Below, one piece after another: positions 35,580-46,052 of a stretch of DNA of 64,000 bases (the stretch's first letter is position 1; the number at the start of each line of letters is the position of its first letter). This stretch comes from Marinomonas sp. MED121 (GTDB lineage Bacteria > Pseudomonadota > Gammaproteobacteria > Pseudomonadales > Marinomonadaceae). Both the position numbers and the translations under genes were made by a program. The notes under the pieces are model-generated. The model was not told where the DNA came from. It was given only the letters and a program-made list of their open reading frames with translations, and ran no database searches. Location of the stretch: positions 353,127-417,126 of the forward strand of contig NZ_CH672432.1 in the NCBI RefSeq assembly GCF_000153025.1, read 5' to 3'.

Positions 35580-36237
35580 AATCGTTTTTAGTTTGATTGA
35601 GCGATAGCACAGAGACTGGCAAAGTATAAAGTGGTGTACAAGGACATACTCTTTGGGCCGCTTCTTTTGCTATCGTTGGTGGTACACCCACCAATCTTAA
35701 TACAAGTTCAGAACAGCTTACAGCAATCTCTTGACCTTGCTCTTGATTTTCTAATGCCTGCCTTAACAAGCCAAACATACCTTTTTCAACAAAGTTAACG
35801 ACTACCTCGTCAACATCAATAGAAAACAGGCCTTTTGCTTTGCCTGCTTGCATTATGGGGGATAATAACTGGTCAACCCCAGGTTCAAGACGATCAGAAA
35901 ACTCAGTTCCGCCTAAAATATATTGAGCCCAAACCGCCTTTGAGTTCGCCAACTCAAAGAAATACTTAATCAGCAGCGTTAGTTGAGAAACCGGATCCAT
36001 CTCAACTTTTAAGAGCGCTTCTAAATCATGGTAAAGTACGTCACTCAACACCTTTTTAAGATCGTCTAACGCAGCATCTTTACTATCAAAATAGTTGTAA
36101 AAAGTACCTATACTGACGTTTGCTAATTTTGCTATGTCCTGTACACCAACCTCGCTCCAGTTAGATTGCAAGATCATAGTTTGCGCAGACATACGTAATC
36201 TATCTAGGGTTAATTCACGTTTCATAGGTGATTTCAT
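35572..36237 (-). CDS. TetR-family transcription regulator
   Basis: A 221-residue repressor-type protein. The N-terminal helix-turn-helix reads VGVQDIAKLANVSIGTFYNYFDSK (about 30-53 region), typical of TetR; the C-terminal ligand domain is not specific. The ATG at 36237 (MKSPMKREL) with GGA upstream is chosen; the frame stays open farther upstream only because it overlaps the previous gene. It overlaps the EAL gene by 23 bases and the glutaredoxin-like gene by 8. Ligand and targets unknown. Confidence 0.87.
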   Translation of the reverse strand: MKSPMKRELTLDRLRMSAQTMILQSNWSEVGVQDIAKLANVSIGTFYNYFDSKDAALDDLKKVLSDVLYHDLEALLKVEMDPVSQLTLLIKYFFELANSKAVWAQYILGGTEFSDRLEPGVDQLLSPIMQAGKAKGLFSIDVDEVVVNFVEKGMFGLLRQALENQEQGQEIAVSCSELVLRLVGVPPTIAKEAAQRVCPCTPLYTLPVSVLSLNQTKNDYA

Positions 36238-38830
36238 GTTTTGTTCCAATAATATTCCGTTTATTGTCATATCCTTTGTACCACAATCTAAAGTCTGTCT
36301 CTGACATTGGTTTTGCGAAATAAAACCCCTGACATAATTGGCAACCATAACCTGCAAGTTGTTTCGCCATTTCCAAGCTTTCAACCCCTTCAGCAATGAC
36401 TTCCATATTCAAAGTCTTACCCAGCAATACCGCCGCCTCAACTAGACTTGCATTGTGTTGAGCCTTGTCATCCTTAACTAAAAATCCTTTATCGATCTTC
36501 AATTCAGTAAAAGGCAATTCTTTAAGATACACTAAAGATGAATAACCCGTTCCAAAGTCATCCAGCGCCATTTTAACTCCCAAATCCAACAAGTCTTCAA
36601 GAGCATTACGGCTTTTTTCTATATCACCAATTATAGCAGTTTCAGTAACTTCGAACGTTACTAACCTTGGTGGAACTTGATATTCTTCAATAATACGAGA
36701 GACTTCTTGTATCAAAAATTCATCTGACAGATTTCTTGCAGATAAATTTATCGATATCGGTAACTCCTGCCCTGTATTTTTGTAATTCCTCTGATAAAAA
36801 GCACAAGACTCACGTACCACAAATGCGGTTAATGCGGTTATCAAACGACACTGTTCAGCAATAGGGACAAACAAATCTGGCGGTATCCAGCCTAACTCCT
36901 CATCATGCCACCTAACAAGTGCCTCCACCCCAAACAACTCCCCTGTGTGGGTATTGATTTGTGGCTGAAAGGCAAGCTCTAAACTGTCATCATCTAACGC
37001 CATCTTTAACTTGGACATAATAATGCCTGTTAATTCAGGATCTTGGCCTAATTTATTATGGTAATGTAACACTTTAAGACGTCTTTGTGATGCTTCTTTG
37101 GAAGCAACTTGCGCACGCCTTATTACACGGTCAACTTTTTCGAGGTCGTGCAGTTTACTTACCCCAATTGTTAAGTCTATATCTAAGAATAAGCTCTCAT
37201 ATTTAAACGGCCCACTCAGGCTCGTATGCAGCCAATTTAGCTCATCACTAATATCGTAATCATTTGGTGTAATGAGAATAAGACATAAGTCCAATGAATC
37301 TAATACAACCGCCCTGTCCTGACTCCATTGATAATCCAACTTAAGATACTGAGACTTATTCCCTAACAAGCGCCTTATTCTGTCATGCAGTTCATGCACC
37401 ATGGATTCAGCAACTTGCTGTCCAAATGAAAGCACTTGAGCGTAATAGCCCTCAAAATGAATTAAAACAGCACTTGTACAATAATCAGCAGGAATGTCTG
37501 CACTTAATTTTGGCCAATTCGTTAGTAGAACATCCTTTTTCGGTAAGTGAGAGACAGGATCATGAGTCGCTTGAAACAGCATATGCTTTTCAACGTGCAC
37601 TCTTTGCTCAGCCTCCTTATGACTTTTTAATGTCGCCAAAATTCGCGCTTGACGCTCACTTTCAAAACGACAAATCATTGCCGTCGATAAAAAGAATATC
37701 TCCAACACAGAAGCAATCATATTGGCATTATTTACTAAGGGCGTAGAAGGAAGCACACCATAGACACCAAGCACAACCACACTGACACCTAAAGCCATTA
37801 CCAGCCAAGCTAATGCAAAATACATTTCTCCTTTTAGCTGGCTTTTGTTATTAAACCAATAACCCACGGCGAGATAAAAACAAAAGAAGTTGGCAAAAAG
37901 AATAAAAACGCCACTAATCTTGCTTAATGGCATATACCACTGTGGGATAAGTGAAATCATCAAACCTACCATGGCCGCCATTTTTAGAACATCAGAGGCA
38001 ATTTTCACATAACCATTTTCAAGCTTGATATAGCTACACACAAACACGAGCTGAAAGTAAATCAAGGTATAGGAAAACAAATTGGTAGAGACTTGATTCC
38101 ACTCTGGGGCTGAGGGCCAAATCCAGCGAAATAACAAACCATGCAGATTTAACGTTAGCCCTAAATTGGCGAGGATATAGATGCCATAAAGCAGATAGTT
38201 CTTATCAGAATTAATCGCAACAATAATCAGGCTCATCAGGATCATAAGCCCCATATAACCTGAAAAAGCGCCCGTATATAAGGTTTCAGCGGCCTCGTCT
38301 TCAATCAAGTCTTCATATTGTTCAAAATACAGCGGTACTTTAAGGGTGCCGCTACTTTTAATTCTTAAATAAATATTTGACTCATCTACATCATCAGCTA
38401 ATGCAAATGCAAAGTTGGAAACCTTTACCCGCCGATTATCAAATGGCCGTGCATCGCCTGTTTTCTCATGGCGAACAACCTGATTAGCGGCAACTTGATA
38501 AAAATCTATTTCATCTAACAGCGGGTAATTGATAACAAGAAATTGGCCAGGCTTTATACGTCCGAATAAAGGTAATTTAATCCAGTAACTGGATCGTGAA
38601 TAGCCAAAAGAAAGGGCGTCTGAGCTTTGTGTGGGAGAATGCCAATCATTGACAGGAAGAGCAATGATATCATTAAGACTTAAATCATCATCTGAAATAT
38701 ACACTTGATAATCAATGGCATAGTCAATATTAGATTTATTAATTCTATGCTCATTTAGAGACCATACAAAAAAAAGTACAGCAAATAAGATACCAGCTAA
38801 AATCGCAACCCTTACGTTAGCAAATGTCAT
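36215..38830 (-). CDS. 7TM sensor with degenerate GGDEF and intact EAL domain
   Basis: A membrane c-di-GMP phosphodiesterase of 871 residues. After an N-terminal anchor comes a periplasmic 7TMR-DISMED2-type domain (about 30-175), seven membrane helices (about 180-390), a GGDEF-like domain without the GGDEF signature, and a C-terminal EAL domain (about 600-860). EAL residues look complete: EALVRW, INLSARNL, FEVTETA, LDDFGTGYSS, LKIDKGFL, AEGVES. It should degrade c-di-GMP in response to an external ligand. ATG 38830 is taken rather than an earlier TTG at 38848. Confidence 0.9.
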   Translation of the reverse strand: MTFANVRVAILAGILFAVLFFVWSLNEHRINKSNIDYAIDYQVYISDDDLSLNDIIALPVNDWHSPTQSSDALSFGYSRSSYWIKLPLFGRIKPGQFLVINYPLLDEIDFYQVAANQVVRHEKTGDARPFDNRRVKVSNFAFALADDVDESNIYLRIKSSGTLKVPLYFEQYEDLIEDEAAETLYTGAFSGYMGLMILMSLIIVAINSDKNYLLYGIYILANLGLTLNLHGLLFRWIWPSAPEWNQVSTNLFSYTLIYFQLVFVCSYIKLENGYVKIASDVLKMAAMVGLMISLIPQWYMPLSKISGVFILFANFFCFYLAVGYWFNNKSQLKGEMYFALAWLVMALGVSVVVLGVYGVLPSTPLVNNANMIASVLEIFFLSTAMICRFESERQARILATLKSHKEAEQRVHVEKHMLFQATHDPVSHLPKKDVLLTNWPKLSADIPADYCTSAVLIHFEGYYAQVLSFGQQVAESMVHELHDRIRRLLGNKSQYLKLDYQWSQDRAVVLDSLDLCLILITPNDYDISDELNWLHTSLSGPFKYESLFLDIDLTIGVSKLHDLEKVDRVIRRAQVASKEASQRRLKVLHYHNKLGQDPELTGIIMSKLKMALDDDSLELAFQPQINTHTGELFGVEALVRWHDEELGWIPPDLFVPIAEQCRLITALTAFVVRESCAFYQRNYKNTGQELPISINLSARNLSDEFLIQEVSRIIEEYQVPPRLVTFEVTETAIIGDIEKSRNALEDLLDLGVKMALDDFGTGYSSLVYLKELPFTELKIDKGFLVKDDKAQHNASLVEAAVLLGKTLNMEVIAEGVESLEMAKQLAGYGCQLCQGFYFAKPMSETDFRLWYKGYDNKRNIIGTKHEITYET

Positions 38831-38967
38831 TCCATTGTCACCAAGCAATTACCTGCAATGCAATCTATCTTAAATTTAAAGGCTTAATCAATCTTTTTAT
38901 CTGATTTTGACGTAAAACCCCTCTCACATCTTGCATCAACACGTTTCTTTGTTTGTTTTCTAAGCAC

Positions 38968-41295
38968 TTATAACAAGCCTAACTGCTTTGACGTAATCTG
39001 AGTTAAGTTAGTACCAAATAGATTAAGCACACTGTCAGCAATGGGTTCTATTTGCTTTTCTAAATAATGATCGTAATCAAGGTTATTTAAATCTTTACTA
39101 TCCGTGTAGGGCTCAACCCCTTGAGTTGAGTAGAAATATTGAACACTTTGCCTGCCCTGATCAAATTCAGGCTTAACACCCAACGCCATTCGCCTTTGAT
39201 CGGCGATGCGTGCCGCTCTTACATGGGGGGGAGTGACTTTAGTGTATTCACTTAGCGGTCGAGAAAGTCGCTTTTGATAAACCAGCTGCTCGTTAAACTT
39301 ACCTTGATATAAGGCTTCTACTATTTCTTTGATAAAAGCCTCAGGTGATTCATCATTGAATAGCTTTTCAAATAAGGCTTTTTGAAAATGTCTTGCAAAA
39401 GGGGTCCAATCACTTCTCACCGCCTCCAAACCCTTAAAGATCAGCTCTCCTTCTGCTAAACCCGCATAACGTTTTTTGCTTCCTTCTGCCTGCCCTCTAA
39501 TAGTTGGCATAAAAAAGCGATTGTACATACGCTCAAATTCCAACTCTAAATAACAATCAACTTGATAGGTTTGCAAACACCAAGTTTTCCACTTTTGGTT
39601 AATTTCAGAGCATAGCTGCTTGCCTTTATCTCTTATTTTAGCGTCACTTAGTCCTGGGTCTTCAAACACAACAAACAGAGAATCCGTATCACCATAGATG
39701 ACCTCTGCTTGCGCCTCTTCAAACCAGGCTTTCGTCAAATTTAGAATTTGATGACCGCGCATTGTAATGGAACTAGCCAGTTCAGGATGATAAAAGCGGC
39801 ATAGGTTTGAGCCTAAAACACCATAAAATGAGTTCATGATAATTTTAATGGCGTAACTTAATATCTGATTATCTTCTTGCTTAGCCTGCTCCCTTGCCTG
39901 GGCTAATTCACTGATTAAATCGGGCAAGATCCCTGAATCTTTATCATAACTCGCGCCTAAAAAGCCCTCGACTCGCCGATCAGACGGCTTAACCCTAGCG
40001 AATGGATCAATTAAAAATGTACGAATAATACTGGGATACAGACTTTTAAAATCAAACACCAAGACATTTTTATAAAGTCCTGGTTTTGAGGACATTACAA
40101 AGCCGCCAGGGCTTGCTATAAAATCATCTTTAGAATAATTGGGGGCTGCGATATTTAGTTTATGCAATAAAGGTAAGTATTGATTTTCAAACGCTTGTAC
40201 TGAGCCCCCCGTCTGGGACAAAGGTATACCCGTTAAATCGACCCTTGTTTGCTGTAGTTCAATCAGTTTGAGCTTTTTAAAAATACGCCATACCAGCCAA
40301 CAATCTTGCAAATTATATTCAACAAAGGCTAACGGCTCTTGTTCATATAACCTTTCTATTTCTTGCCAACGCTGACTGCCATGCAGTAATTTTCCATCTG
40401 CCAGTATTTCACGACTCACATTTTCAAGACTATAAGATTCAAAATGATAGCCAGCTACTTTAAGGAGATCAATTCCATCTAGCACCGCCCTACCTGGGAT
40501 ACTGATAAAGCGCTTAGCAGAACCATCCCTCCCTCGTACATTCCAGCTTGCCCCATTGATACCAAAGGCTGGCTTTAAACCAAATGCTTGACACCTTTGA
40601 TCAATAAAATTTAAATCAAACCCAATCACATTCCAACCAATAATGATGTCAGGTGAGGCTTGTTTAGTGAATTTCATAAACGCAAGTAAGAGGCTTTTTT
40701 CATCATCAAAACACGTCACTCTTACATCATTAAGTGGCTTTTTAGACACCATAAAACACATTTCAAGCGCTTCGCTAACCACGGCAATAGATAAAATAGT
40801 GTTTCTAGACACTGAGGTTTCAATATCAAGAGACCAAACATGCCAACTTGGTGAGAAGTCCGTTGGCATCATACGAGCTTGTTCTAATGTTTTTTTATCT
40901 TCAGACAATTGACCTTGTACTTTTACTGCGCCACGTATCCCTCGTTCCATGATGTACCTGTCTTCGGGTCTAACATCATGCTCGTAATAAACAAAACCAT
41001 GACGCTCTAACAAACGTGTCACTTGAGATTGAACCTGAAGACTATCACAACTAAGCAGTACTAAGGACTCATCGTAAAATGAATGATACTGGTGTTGAAT
41101 CACTTGGATACAAGGAAGATCTTGTAAAAGCGACATAGCTGTGTGGTCAACAAAAAAGATACATTGCTGCTTTGCAGGAACCACTTTTAAACAAGTCGTA
41201 TTGGTTTTGACCCAATAAGCGGTTTCAATTTTATAGGCTATATCCTTACTCTGTCGGGTAAGAATATAGCCATCTAACTCAATTAGATCAGGCAT
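38968..41295 (-). CDS. polB: DNA polymerase II
   Basis: A family-B DNA polymerase used in repair and replication restart, 775 residues. The 3'-5' exonuclease has DIET at 157-160 (motif Exo I) and GWNVIGFDLNF. Polymerase motifs are DFKSLYPSI (about 413), NSFYGVLGS and YGDTDSLFV. It starts 3 bases after the ybbP-like permease gene on the same strand. The ordinary LexA operator was not looked for upstream because no real intergenic space exists. Confidence 0.95.
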   Translation of the reverse strand: MPDLIELDGYILTRQSKDIAYKIETAYWVKTNTTCLKVVPAKQQCIFFVDHTAMSLLQDLPCIQVIQHQYHSFYDESLVLLSCDSLQVQSQVTRLLERHGFVYYEHDVRPEDRYIMERGIRGAVKVQGQLSEDKKTLEQARMMPTDFSPSWHVWSLDIETSVSRNTILSIAVVSEALEMCFMVSKKPLNDVRVTCFDDEKSLLLAFMKFTKQASPDIIIGWNVIGFDLNFIDQRCQAFGLKPAFGINGASWNVRGRDGSAKRFISIPGRAVLDGIDLLKVAGYHFESYSLENVSREILADGKLLHGSQRWQEIERLYEQEPLAFVEYNLQDCWLVWRIFKKLKLIELQQTRVDLTGIPLSQTGGSVQAFENQYLPLLHKLNIAAPNYSKDDFIASPGGFVMSSKPGLYKNVLVFDFKSLYPSIIRTFLIDPFARVKPSDRRVEGFLGASYDKDSGILPDLISELAQAREQAKQEDNQILSYAIKIIMNSFYGVLGSNLCRFYHPELASSITMRGHQILNLTKAWFEEAQAEVIYGDTDSLFVVFEDPGLSDAKIRDKGKQLCSEINQKWKTWCLQTYQVDCYLELEFERMYNRFFMPTIRGQAEGSKKRYAGLAEGELIFKGLEAVRSDWTPFARHFQKALFEKLFNDESPEAFIKEIVEALYQGKFNEQLVYQKRLSRPLSEYTKVTPPHVRAARIADQRRMALGVKPEFDQGRQSVQYFYSTQGVEPYTDSKDLNNLDYDHYLEKQIEPIADSVLNLFGTNLTQITSKQLGLL

Positions 41296-41298
41296 ACT

Positions 41299-43764
41299 TT
41301 ATAAAGCTTGCAACATCCTCATAGGGGCGACTTTTAGCACTGAACGTCCAGCAAATAAACCAATGCTAGTAACAATAACAAAGCCTAAAACAGGGCCTAA
41401 TAACCATAACATAGGATGGAAGCTTGCACTTAGTTCGAATAAGTAAACCTGCAAGCCAAATAAACACGCCTCAGCAGCAAGCGCGGCAATAAAGCCTGCA
41501 AAAACACCTAAAAAGCCAAATTCAACCAGCATAGCCTGCTGTATTAAACTTTTACTGGCACCCAGTGTTCTTAATAGCGCACCTTCTTCAAGTCTTTCAT
41601 CTAAGCTAGCCCTAATGCTTGCCACTAATACCAAAGCACCCGAAGCGACAATAAAACCAAGCAAGAGTTGAATTGCCTGAGACACTTGAGCAATGATCAA
41701 TTGTATCTGCCCAATTAAATCTCCAACATTTAATAAAGACACGGTCGGATAGTCAGACATCCCCTGATAAAAAGCCTGTTTATGCTCATTAGCAACATGC
41801 ACGCTGGTAATATAATTTGTTGGAAAATCTGACAAGATAGTTTTAGGTAAAATGAGGTAGAAATTTGGCCTCATCGAACTCCAATCCACCCGCCTAATTG
41901 ACGTCACTTTTTGAGTATATTCACGGCCACCAATAAGCAGGGTGATCTCATCACCCAACTCAACATTCGCTTCTTCTGCCGCCTTTGATTCAATCGAAAA
42001 GCCATTTTCTAAGGGGTTAAACACCCCTTCAAGGATTTCATTATCAACCCCTAATGTGTCAGTCCAAGTTAAATTCAACTCCCTCGACATCATTTCTGGT
42101 TTTTCTTTCCCCTTACCAAAAAGCTCATCGGCTCCTTTTTGATTTATTTGAGTGACTCGACCAAGCACCATGGGATACCAGTCAGACTCTTCTATTTCAA
42201 GTGTAGACATCATGCCTTGTAGCCGAGCAACATCCTCTTGTTGAATATTGAATAAATAATGATTAGCAGCCCCTTCAGGCAACTGAGACTGCCAATCTGA
42301 AATCAAATTACTTCGTACACCAGTTAGAATCAGCACCAACATAATGATGAGGGTAAACACCAAAAGCTGGAATAAATTAGATTGCAAACGACGATGCAGG
42401 GCTGCCAAGCCAATTTGCCAGCCACTTGTCGCCCCTGAAGTAAACTGTCGGCCTAACTTAAATAAAACAAAGCCAATGCCCGCCACTAAGACGGAGACAA
42501 TTAAGATACTCAGCACCATCAATATCGGCAACAAAAATCCTTTTGTATAAATCACCATCAAGGCAAACATGCCAATAAAGCCAAAGACATAAAGTAATAA
42601 GGTTTTTCCTTCAAGACGACCCATAGGTTGCAATACGCTTAAAGGAGAAACCGTCAGAAGCCTCGTCATCAGCGGTAAACAAAACGCCACTAAAGATGTA
42701 AACCCTGTTAGCACACCCAGCCAAATTTTGCCTAATCCAGGCTCTGGTAATGCGGTAGATAATAACGCCTCTAGTGAGTAAGCAATAAATGCTTGCACAC
42801 TCCAACCCAATAACAGGCCGACTAAAGAACCAAAAATAAAAATCGACACTAATTGCCAAGTTAAAATTGACGCGATTTTTTTAGGTGTTGCCCCTAAGGT
42901 TTTCATCACAGCCACTTGGGCAAGATGCCTTTTAACATATCGATTTGACGCTAGGGCCATAGCCACGCCAGCCATTACAACGGCTAAGGTGCCGGCTAAC
43001 AATAAGAAAGATTCTGCTCTGTTGATCGTTGCGCCAATGCCTCTTCCACCCGCTCTTGGACTACGCCACTGTTGATTTTCATTTAATTTTGGCGTGACCC
43101 ATTCTTGCATCTCCTGCAATAGATCCGCATCACCTGCCATCAACAAGGCATACCTGACCCGACTACCAGGCTGAATGACCTGTGTTTTATCAAGGTCTTG
43201 CCAATTAATTACCGCCCTTGGTGCAATCGCAAACGCACTTGCACTTGAACCTGGGTCTCGAACTAGATAAGAAGTAACACGAAAATCAGCCTCACCTATT
43301 TGAATATCATCGCCAATCTCAACCTCAAGCAAACTTGCCAATCGAGACGAAACCCAAACCTCTCCTGCTGCCGGCCCTCTATCAGAAACAAAGCCTGTTC
43401 CAAATAGCTGCGTATCGATAAGGTATTCGCCACGCAATGGATAGGCTTTGGTGACCGCGCTGACTTGCGATAATTGTAAACCTGCCTCGGTAAAAACCAT
43501 GGTAGAAAACCAAGCTCTGTTAGCCGTGTTTAAACCACTTTCATCCGCCTTCAGTTGCCACTCATTTGGCAATTTTTTTGAGCTACGCACTACCCCATCA
43601 GCCGCTAATAAGGTAGCCGATTGCAATTCAAAAGACGCTTGCAGTCGATCAATAAACAGGCTAATACCGGTCACAGTGGCAACAGATAACACCATGGCCA
43701 AAGCCAGAGTCATGACATCGCCATTGCGTAACTCTCTGAATAAGAGTTTTAGAGCAAGTTTCAT
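41299..43764 (-). CDS. ybbP: ABC transporter permease, YbbP-like (FtsX family)
   Basis: An 821-residue inner-membrane permease with two FtsX domains: one N-terminal anchor, a large periplasmic region, four central helices and a second FtsX domain at the C-terminus. It matches the YbbP architecture, thought to act in lipid or lipoprotein-related transport with YbbA. Coupled to ybbA by a 4-base overlap (ATGA). Confidence 0.9.
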   Translation of the reverse strand: MKLALKLLFRELRNGDVMTLALAMVLSVATVTGISLFIDRLQASFELQSATLLAADGVVRSSKKLPNEWQLKADESGLNTANRAWFSTMVFTEAGLQLSQVSAVTKAYPLRGEYLIDTQLFGTGFVSDRGPAAGEVWVSSRLASLLEVEIGDDIQIGEADFRVTSYLVRDPGSSASAFAIAPRAVINWQDLDKTQVIQPGSRVRYALLMAGDADLLQEMQEWVTPKLNENQQWRSPRAGGRGIGATINRAESFLLLAGTLAVVMAGVAMALASNRYVKRHLAQVAVMKTLGATPKKIASILTWQLVSIFIFGSLVGLLLGWSVQAFIAYSLEALLSTALPEPGLGKIWLGVLTGFTSLVAFCLPLMTRLLTVSPLSVLQPMGRLEGKTLLLYVFGFIGMFALMVIYTKGFLLPILMVLSILIVSVLVAGIGFVLFKLGRQFTSGATSGWQIGLAALHRRLQSNLFQLLVFTLIIMLVLILTGVRSNLISDWQSQLPEGAANHYLFNIQQEDVARLQGMMSTLEIEESDWYPMVLGRVTQINQKGADELFGKGKEKPEMMSRELNLTWTDTLGVDNEILEGVFNPLENGFSIESKAAEEANVELGDEITLLIGGREYTQKVTSIRRVDWSSMRPNFYLILPKTILSDFPTNYITSVHVANEHKQAFYQGMSDYPTVSLLNVGDLIGQIQLIIAQVSQAIQLLLGFIVASGALVLVASIRASLDERLEEGALLRTLGASKSLIQQAMLVEFGFLGVFAGFIAALAAEACLFGLQVYLFELSASFHPMLWLLGPVLGFVIVTSIGLFAGRSVLKVAPMRMLQAL

Positions 43765-44447
43765 TCTGCCTCACTTAAGCGACCTGCGCTCATAATGAGT
43801 TGACGTTCGCATCGTTTTGCTAAGGTTGCATCGTGAGTCACCATCACCAAGGTTGTACCTAAAGAACGGTTCAGATCAAAAATTAAATCACTGATTACGT
43901 TACCCGTCTCTGCGTCTAAGTTCCCCGTTGGCTCATCAGCGAATAAGATCTTAGGCGCGGATGCAAAGGCTCTTGCAATGGCGACCCTTTGCTGTTCGCC
44001 CCCTGAAAGTTGCCTCGGGTAATGTCCCACCCTATGGGACAAACCGACTTGTTTTAAAAAACCTTCTGCTTTTTCTCTGGCTTTTAGATCACCACTTAAC
44101 TCTGCCGGCAACATGACATTCTCTAGCGCACTTAAACTTGGCAGCAAATGAAAAGATTGAAATACAAACCCTACATATTGCCCCCTTAACTTGGCTCTTT
44201 GCTCTTCATCTAAGCGAGATAAAGCGGCATCATAAATATAAGCTTCACCTTGAGAACACACATCCAAACCAGCAATCAAGCCAAGCAACGTCGATTTACC
44301 AGAACCGGATGCACCGACAATTGCAACTGACTCACCCTCCTTGATTTCCATATCAATTCCTTTCAATATAGAAAGATCACCCGCACTTGTGTTGACGGTG
44401 TGAACCAAATTTTCTGTTCGAATTGCAATTGCCTTTGAATCACTCAT
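43761..44447 (-). CDS. ybbA: ABC transporter ATP-binding protein, YbbA-like
   Basis: A 228-residue ATPase of the LolD/MacB type. Walker A is GASGSGKST, the signature LSGGEQQRVAIARA and Walker B ILFADEPTGNLD. It pairs with the FtsX-type permease encoded next. Divergent from tesA with only 34 bases between the starts, as in many gammaproteobacteria. Confidence 0.93.
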   Translation of the reverse strand: MSDSKAIAIRTENLVHTVNTSAGDLSILKGIDMEIKEGESVAIVGASGSGKSTLLGLIAGLDVCSQGEAYIYDAALSRLDEEQRAKLRGQYVGFVFQSFHLLPSLSALENVMLPAELSGDLKAREKAEGFLKQVGLSHRVGHYPRQLSGGEQQRVAIARAFASAPKILFADEPTGNLDAETGNVISDLIFDLNRSLGTTLVMVTHDATLAKRCERQLIMSAGRLSEAE

Positions 44448-44481
44448 AAATCAACTTTACTCTTAAAAATTGGCGAAAATA

Positions 44482-45090
44482 ATGTCTAGCTTAATACGAT
44501 TGTGCCTTACACTTTTCTGTTCTTTTTTTCTATCAAACAGCCAAGCCACCACCATTTTAGTCATGGGTGATAGCTTAAGCGCTGCTTATCAACTTCCCAT
44601 CGAGAAAGGCTGGGTACACTTGCTCGAGTCACATATAAAACAACAAGATACTAATATTAATATCATAAATGCCAGCATTAGTGGCGAAACGACCCAAGGT
44701 GGCGTCTCTCGATTAGCCCCTTTACTAAAAGAAGCCCCAAACATTGTCATTTTAGAATTAGGTGCAAATGATGCCCTTCGTGGCTACCCGCTAAAGACCA
44801 CTAAAAACAACCTAATTAAAATGATCACTGACAGCAAACAAGCTGGTGCCAAAGTCTTGCTGATTGGCAATCAGATTCCACCTAATTATGGCCGTCGATA
44901 TGCCAATGCTTTTTTCACACTGTTTCAAGATATTGCAGAGCAAGAAGAGATTCCACTTGTTCCTTTTATGCTTGATAATGTTGCGCTTAATCAAGACCTT
45001 ATGCTCAATGACGGTTTACATCCAAATGCCCAAGGCCAAACCCAAGTATTAAAAAACATTATGCCTAAAGTCTTGTCACTTCTTAACTAA
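44482..45090 (+). CDS. tesA: Periplasmic acyl-CoA thioesterase/lysophospholipase/arylesterase
   Basis: A GDSL (SGNH) hydrolase of 202 residues with a signal peptide (cleavage near SQA, about 20-22). GDSLSAAYQ carries the nucleophile (Ser31), ISGETTQGG and GANDALRG are blocks II and III, and DGLHPNAQG the Asp-His pair. It hydrolyses thioesters and esters in the periplasm. The ATG at 44482 is preferred over a TTG at 44470. The head-to-head tesA-ybbA arrangement supports the name. Confidence 0.93.
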   Translation: MSSLIRLCLTLFCSFFLSNSQATTILVMGDSLSAAYQLPIEKGWVHLLESHIKQQDTNINIINASISGETTQGGVSRLAPLLKEAPNIVILELGANDALRGYPLKTTKNNLIKMITDSKQAGAKVLLIGNQIPPNYGRRYANAFFTLFQDIAEQEEIPLVPFMLDNVALNQDLMLNDGLHPNAQGQTQVLKNIMPKVLSLLN

Positions 45091-45104
45091 ATTAAGGAAA
45101 TAGT

Positions 45105-46040
45105 ATGAAAGCTGTATTTTTGGACCGAGCTAGCTTCCCAGATAGCATTAGTTTTAATTATCCAAGTGATATTACTGTCACCGAATATGACAATACTTTA
45201 GCGGAGCAAGTCGAAGATAGAATACAAAATGCTGATGTAATTTTAGTGAATAAAGTGCAGTTAACTCAAACGAGCCTATCAAAATGTCACACATTAAGTT
45301 TGATATTGGTCACTGCCACAGGCACCAACAATGTCGATTTAGATTACTGTAAAGCACATAATATTACCGTTAAAAATGTATCTGGTTACTCTATAAATAG
45401 CGTGCCAGAGCATACTTTTAGCCTTTTACTAGCGCTAAAGCGAAACCTTATTTCTTATCAGCAAGCGGTTCAAAAAGGAGATTGGGGACAATCAGCGCAT
45501 TTTTGCTTTCATGATTACCCCATTACTGACCTTGCTGGGTCAAATTTGGTTATTTTTGGCAAAGGAGCCTTGGGTAAACAAGTCGCAAAAATTGCAACCG
45601 CATTTGGTATGCAATGTTATTTTAGTGAACGAAAAGGCGCGAGCCAGATAAGAGAGGGATATATTGCCTTTGATAAAGCCCTAAAGCTTGCTGATGTCAT
45701 CAGTTTCCACTGCCCTTTAACCCCTGAAAACCAGCACATGATTGATGCCGCAGCGTTTACTAAAATGAAACCGAATTGCGTCTTAATTAATACAGGACGT
45801 GGCGGTTTAGTAGAAGAAAATGCTCTGGCAAACGCAATTCGAACCAAGCAAATAGCAGGCGCAGGCTTTGATGTTGCTAGCATAGAACCCATGCCTAACA
45901 ACCACCTTTTACAATCACTTAGCCAAGAGCCTAACTTTATTTTAACCCCGCATATTGCTTGGGCGAGCCACAATTCAATGCAAACCCTCGCTAATACCTG
46001 CATCCAACAACTTAATGACTTTGTGAATAAGGTTAAATAA
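45105..46040 (+). CDS. hprA: D-2-hydroxyacid dehydrogenase, glycerate dehydrogenase-like
   Basis: An NAD(P)-dependent dehydrogenase of 311 residues. The nucleotide-binding turn is VIFGKGALGKQVAK (about 149-162); catalytic arginine lies in NTGRGGLVEE, glutamate in ASIEPMP and histidine in TPHIAWAS. Overall it is closest in pattern to glycerate/hydroxypyruvate reductases, but other 2-hydroxyacids are possible. It lies 14 bases after tesA. Confidence 0.85.
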   Translation: MKAVFLDRASFPDSISFNYPSDITVTEYDNTLAEQVEDRIQNADVILVNKVQLTQTSLSKCHTLSLILVTATGTNNVDLDYCKAHNITVKNVSGYSINSVPEHTFSLLLALKRNLISYQQAVQKGDWGQSAHFCFHDYPITDLAGSNLVIFGKGALGKQVAKIATAFGMQCYFSERKGASQIREGYIAFDKALKLADVISFHCPLTPENQHMIDAAAFTKMKPNCVLINTGRGGLVEENALANAIRTKQIAGAGFDVASIEPMPNNHLLQSLSQEPNFILTPHIAWASHNSMQTLANTCIQQLNDFVNKVK

Positions 46041-46052
46041 CCCTACCCATTT

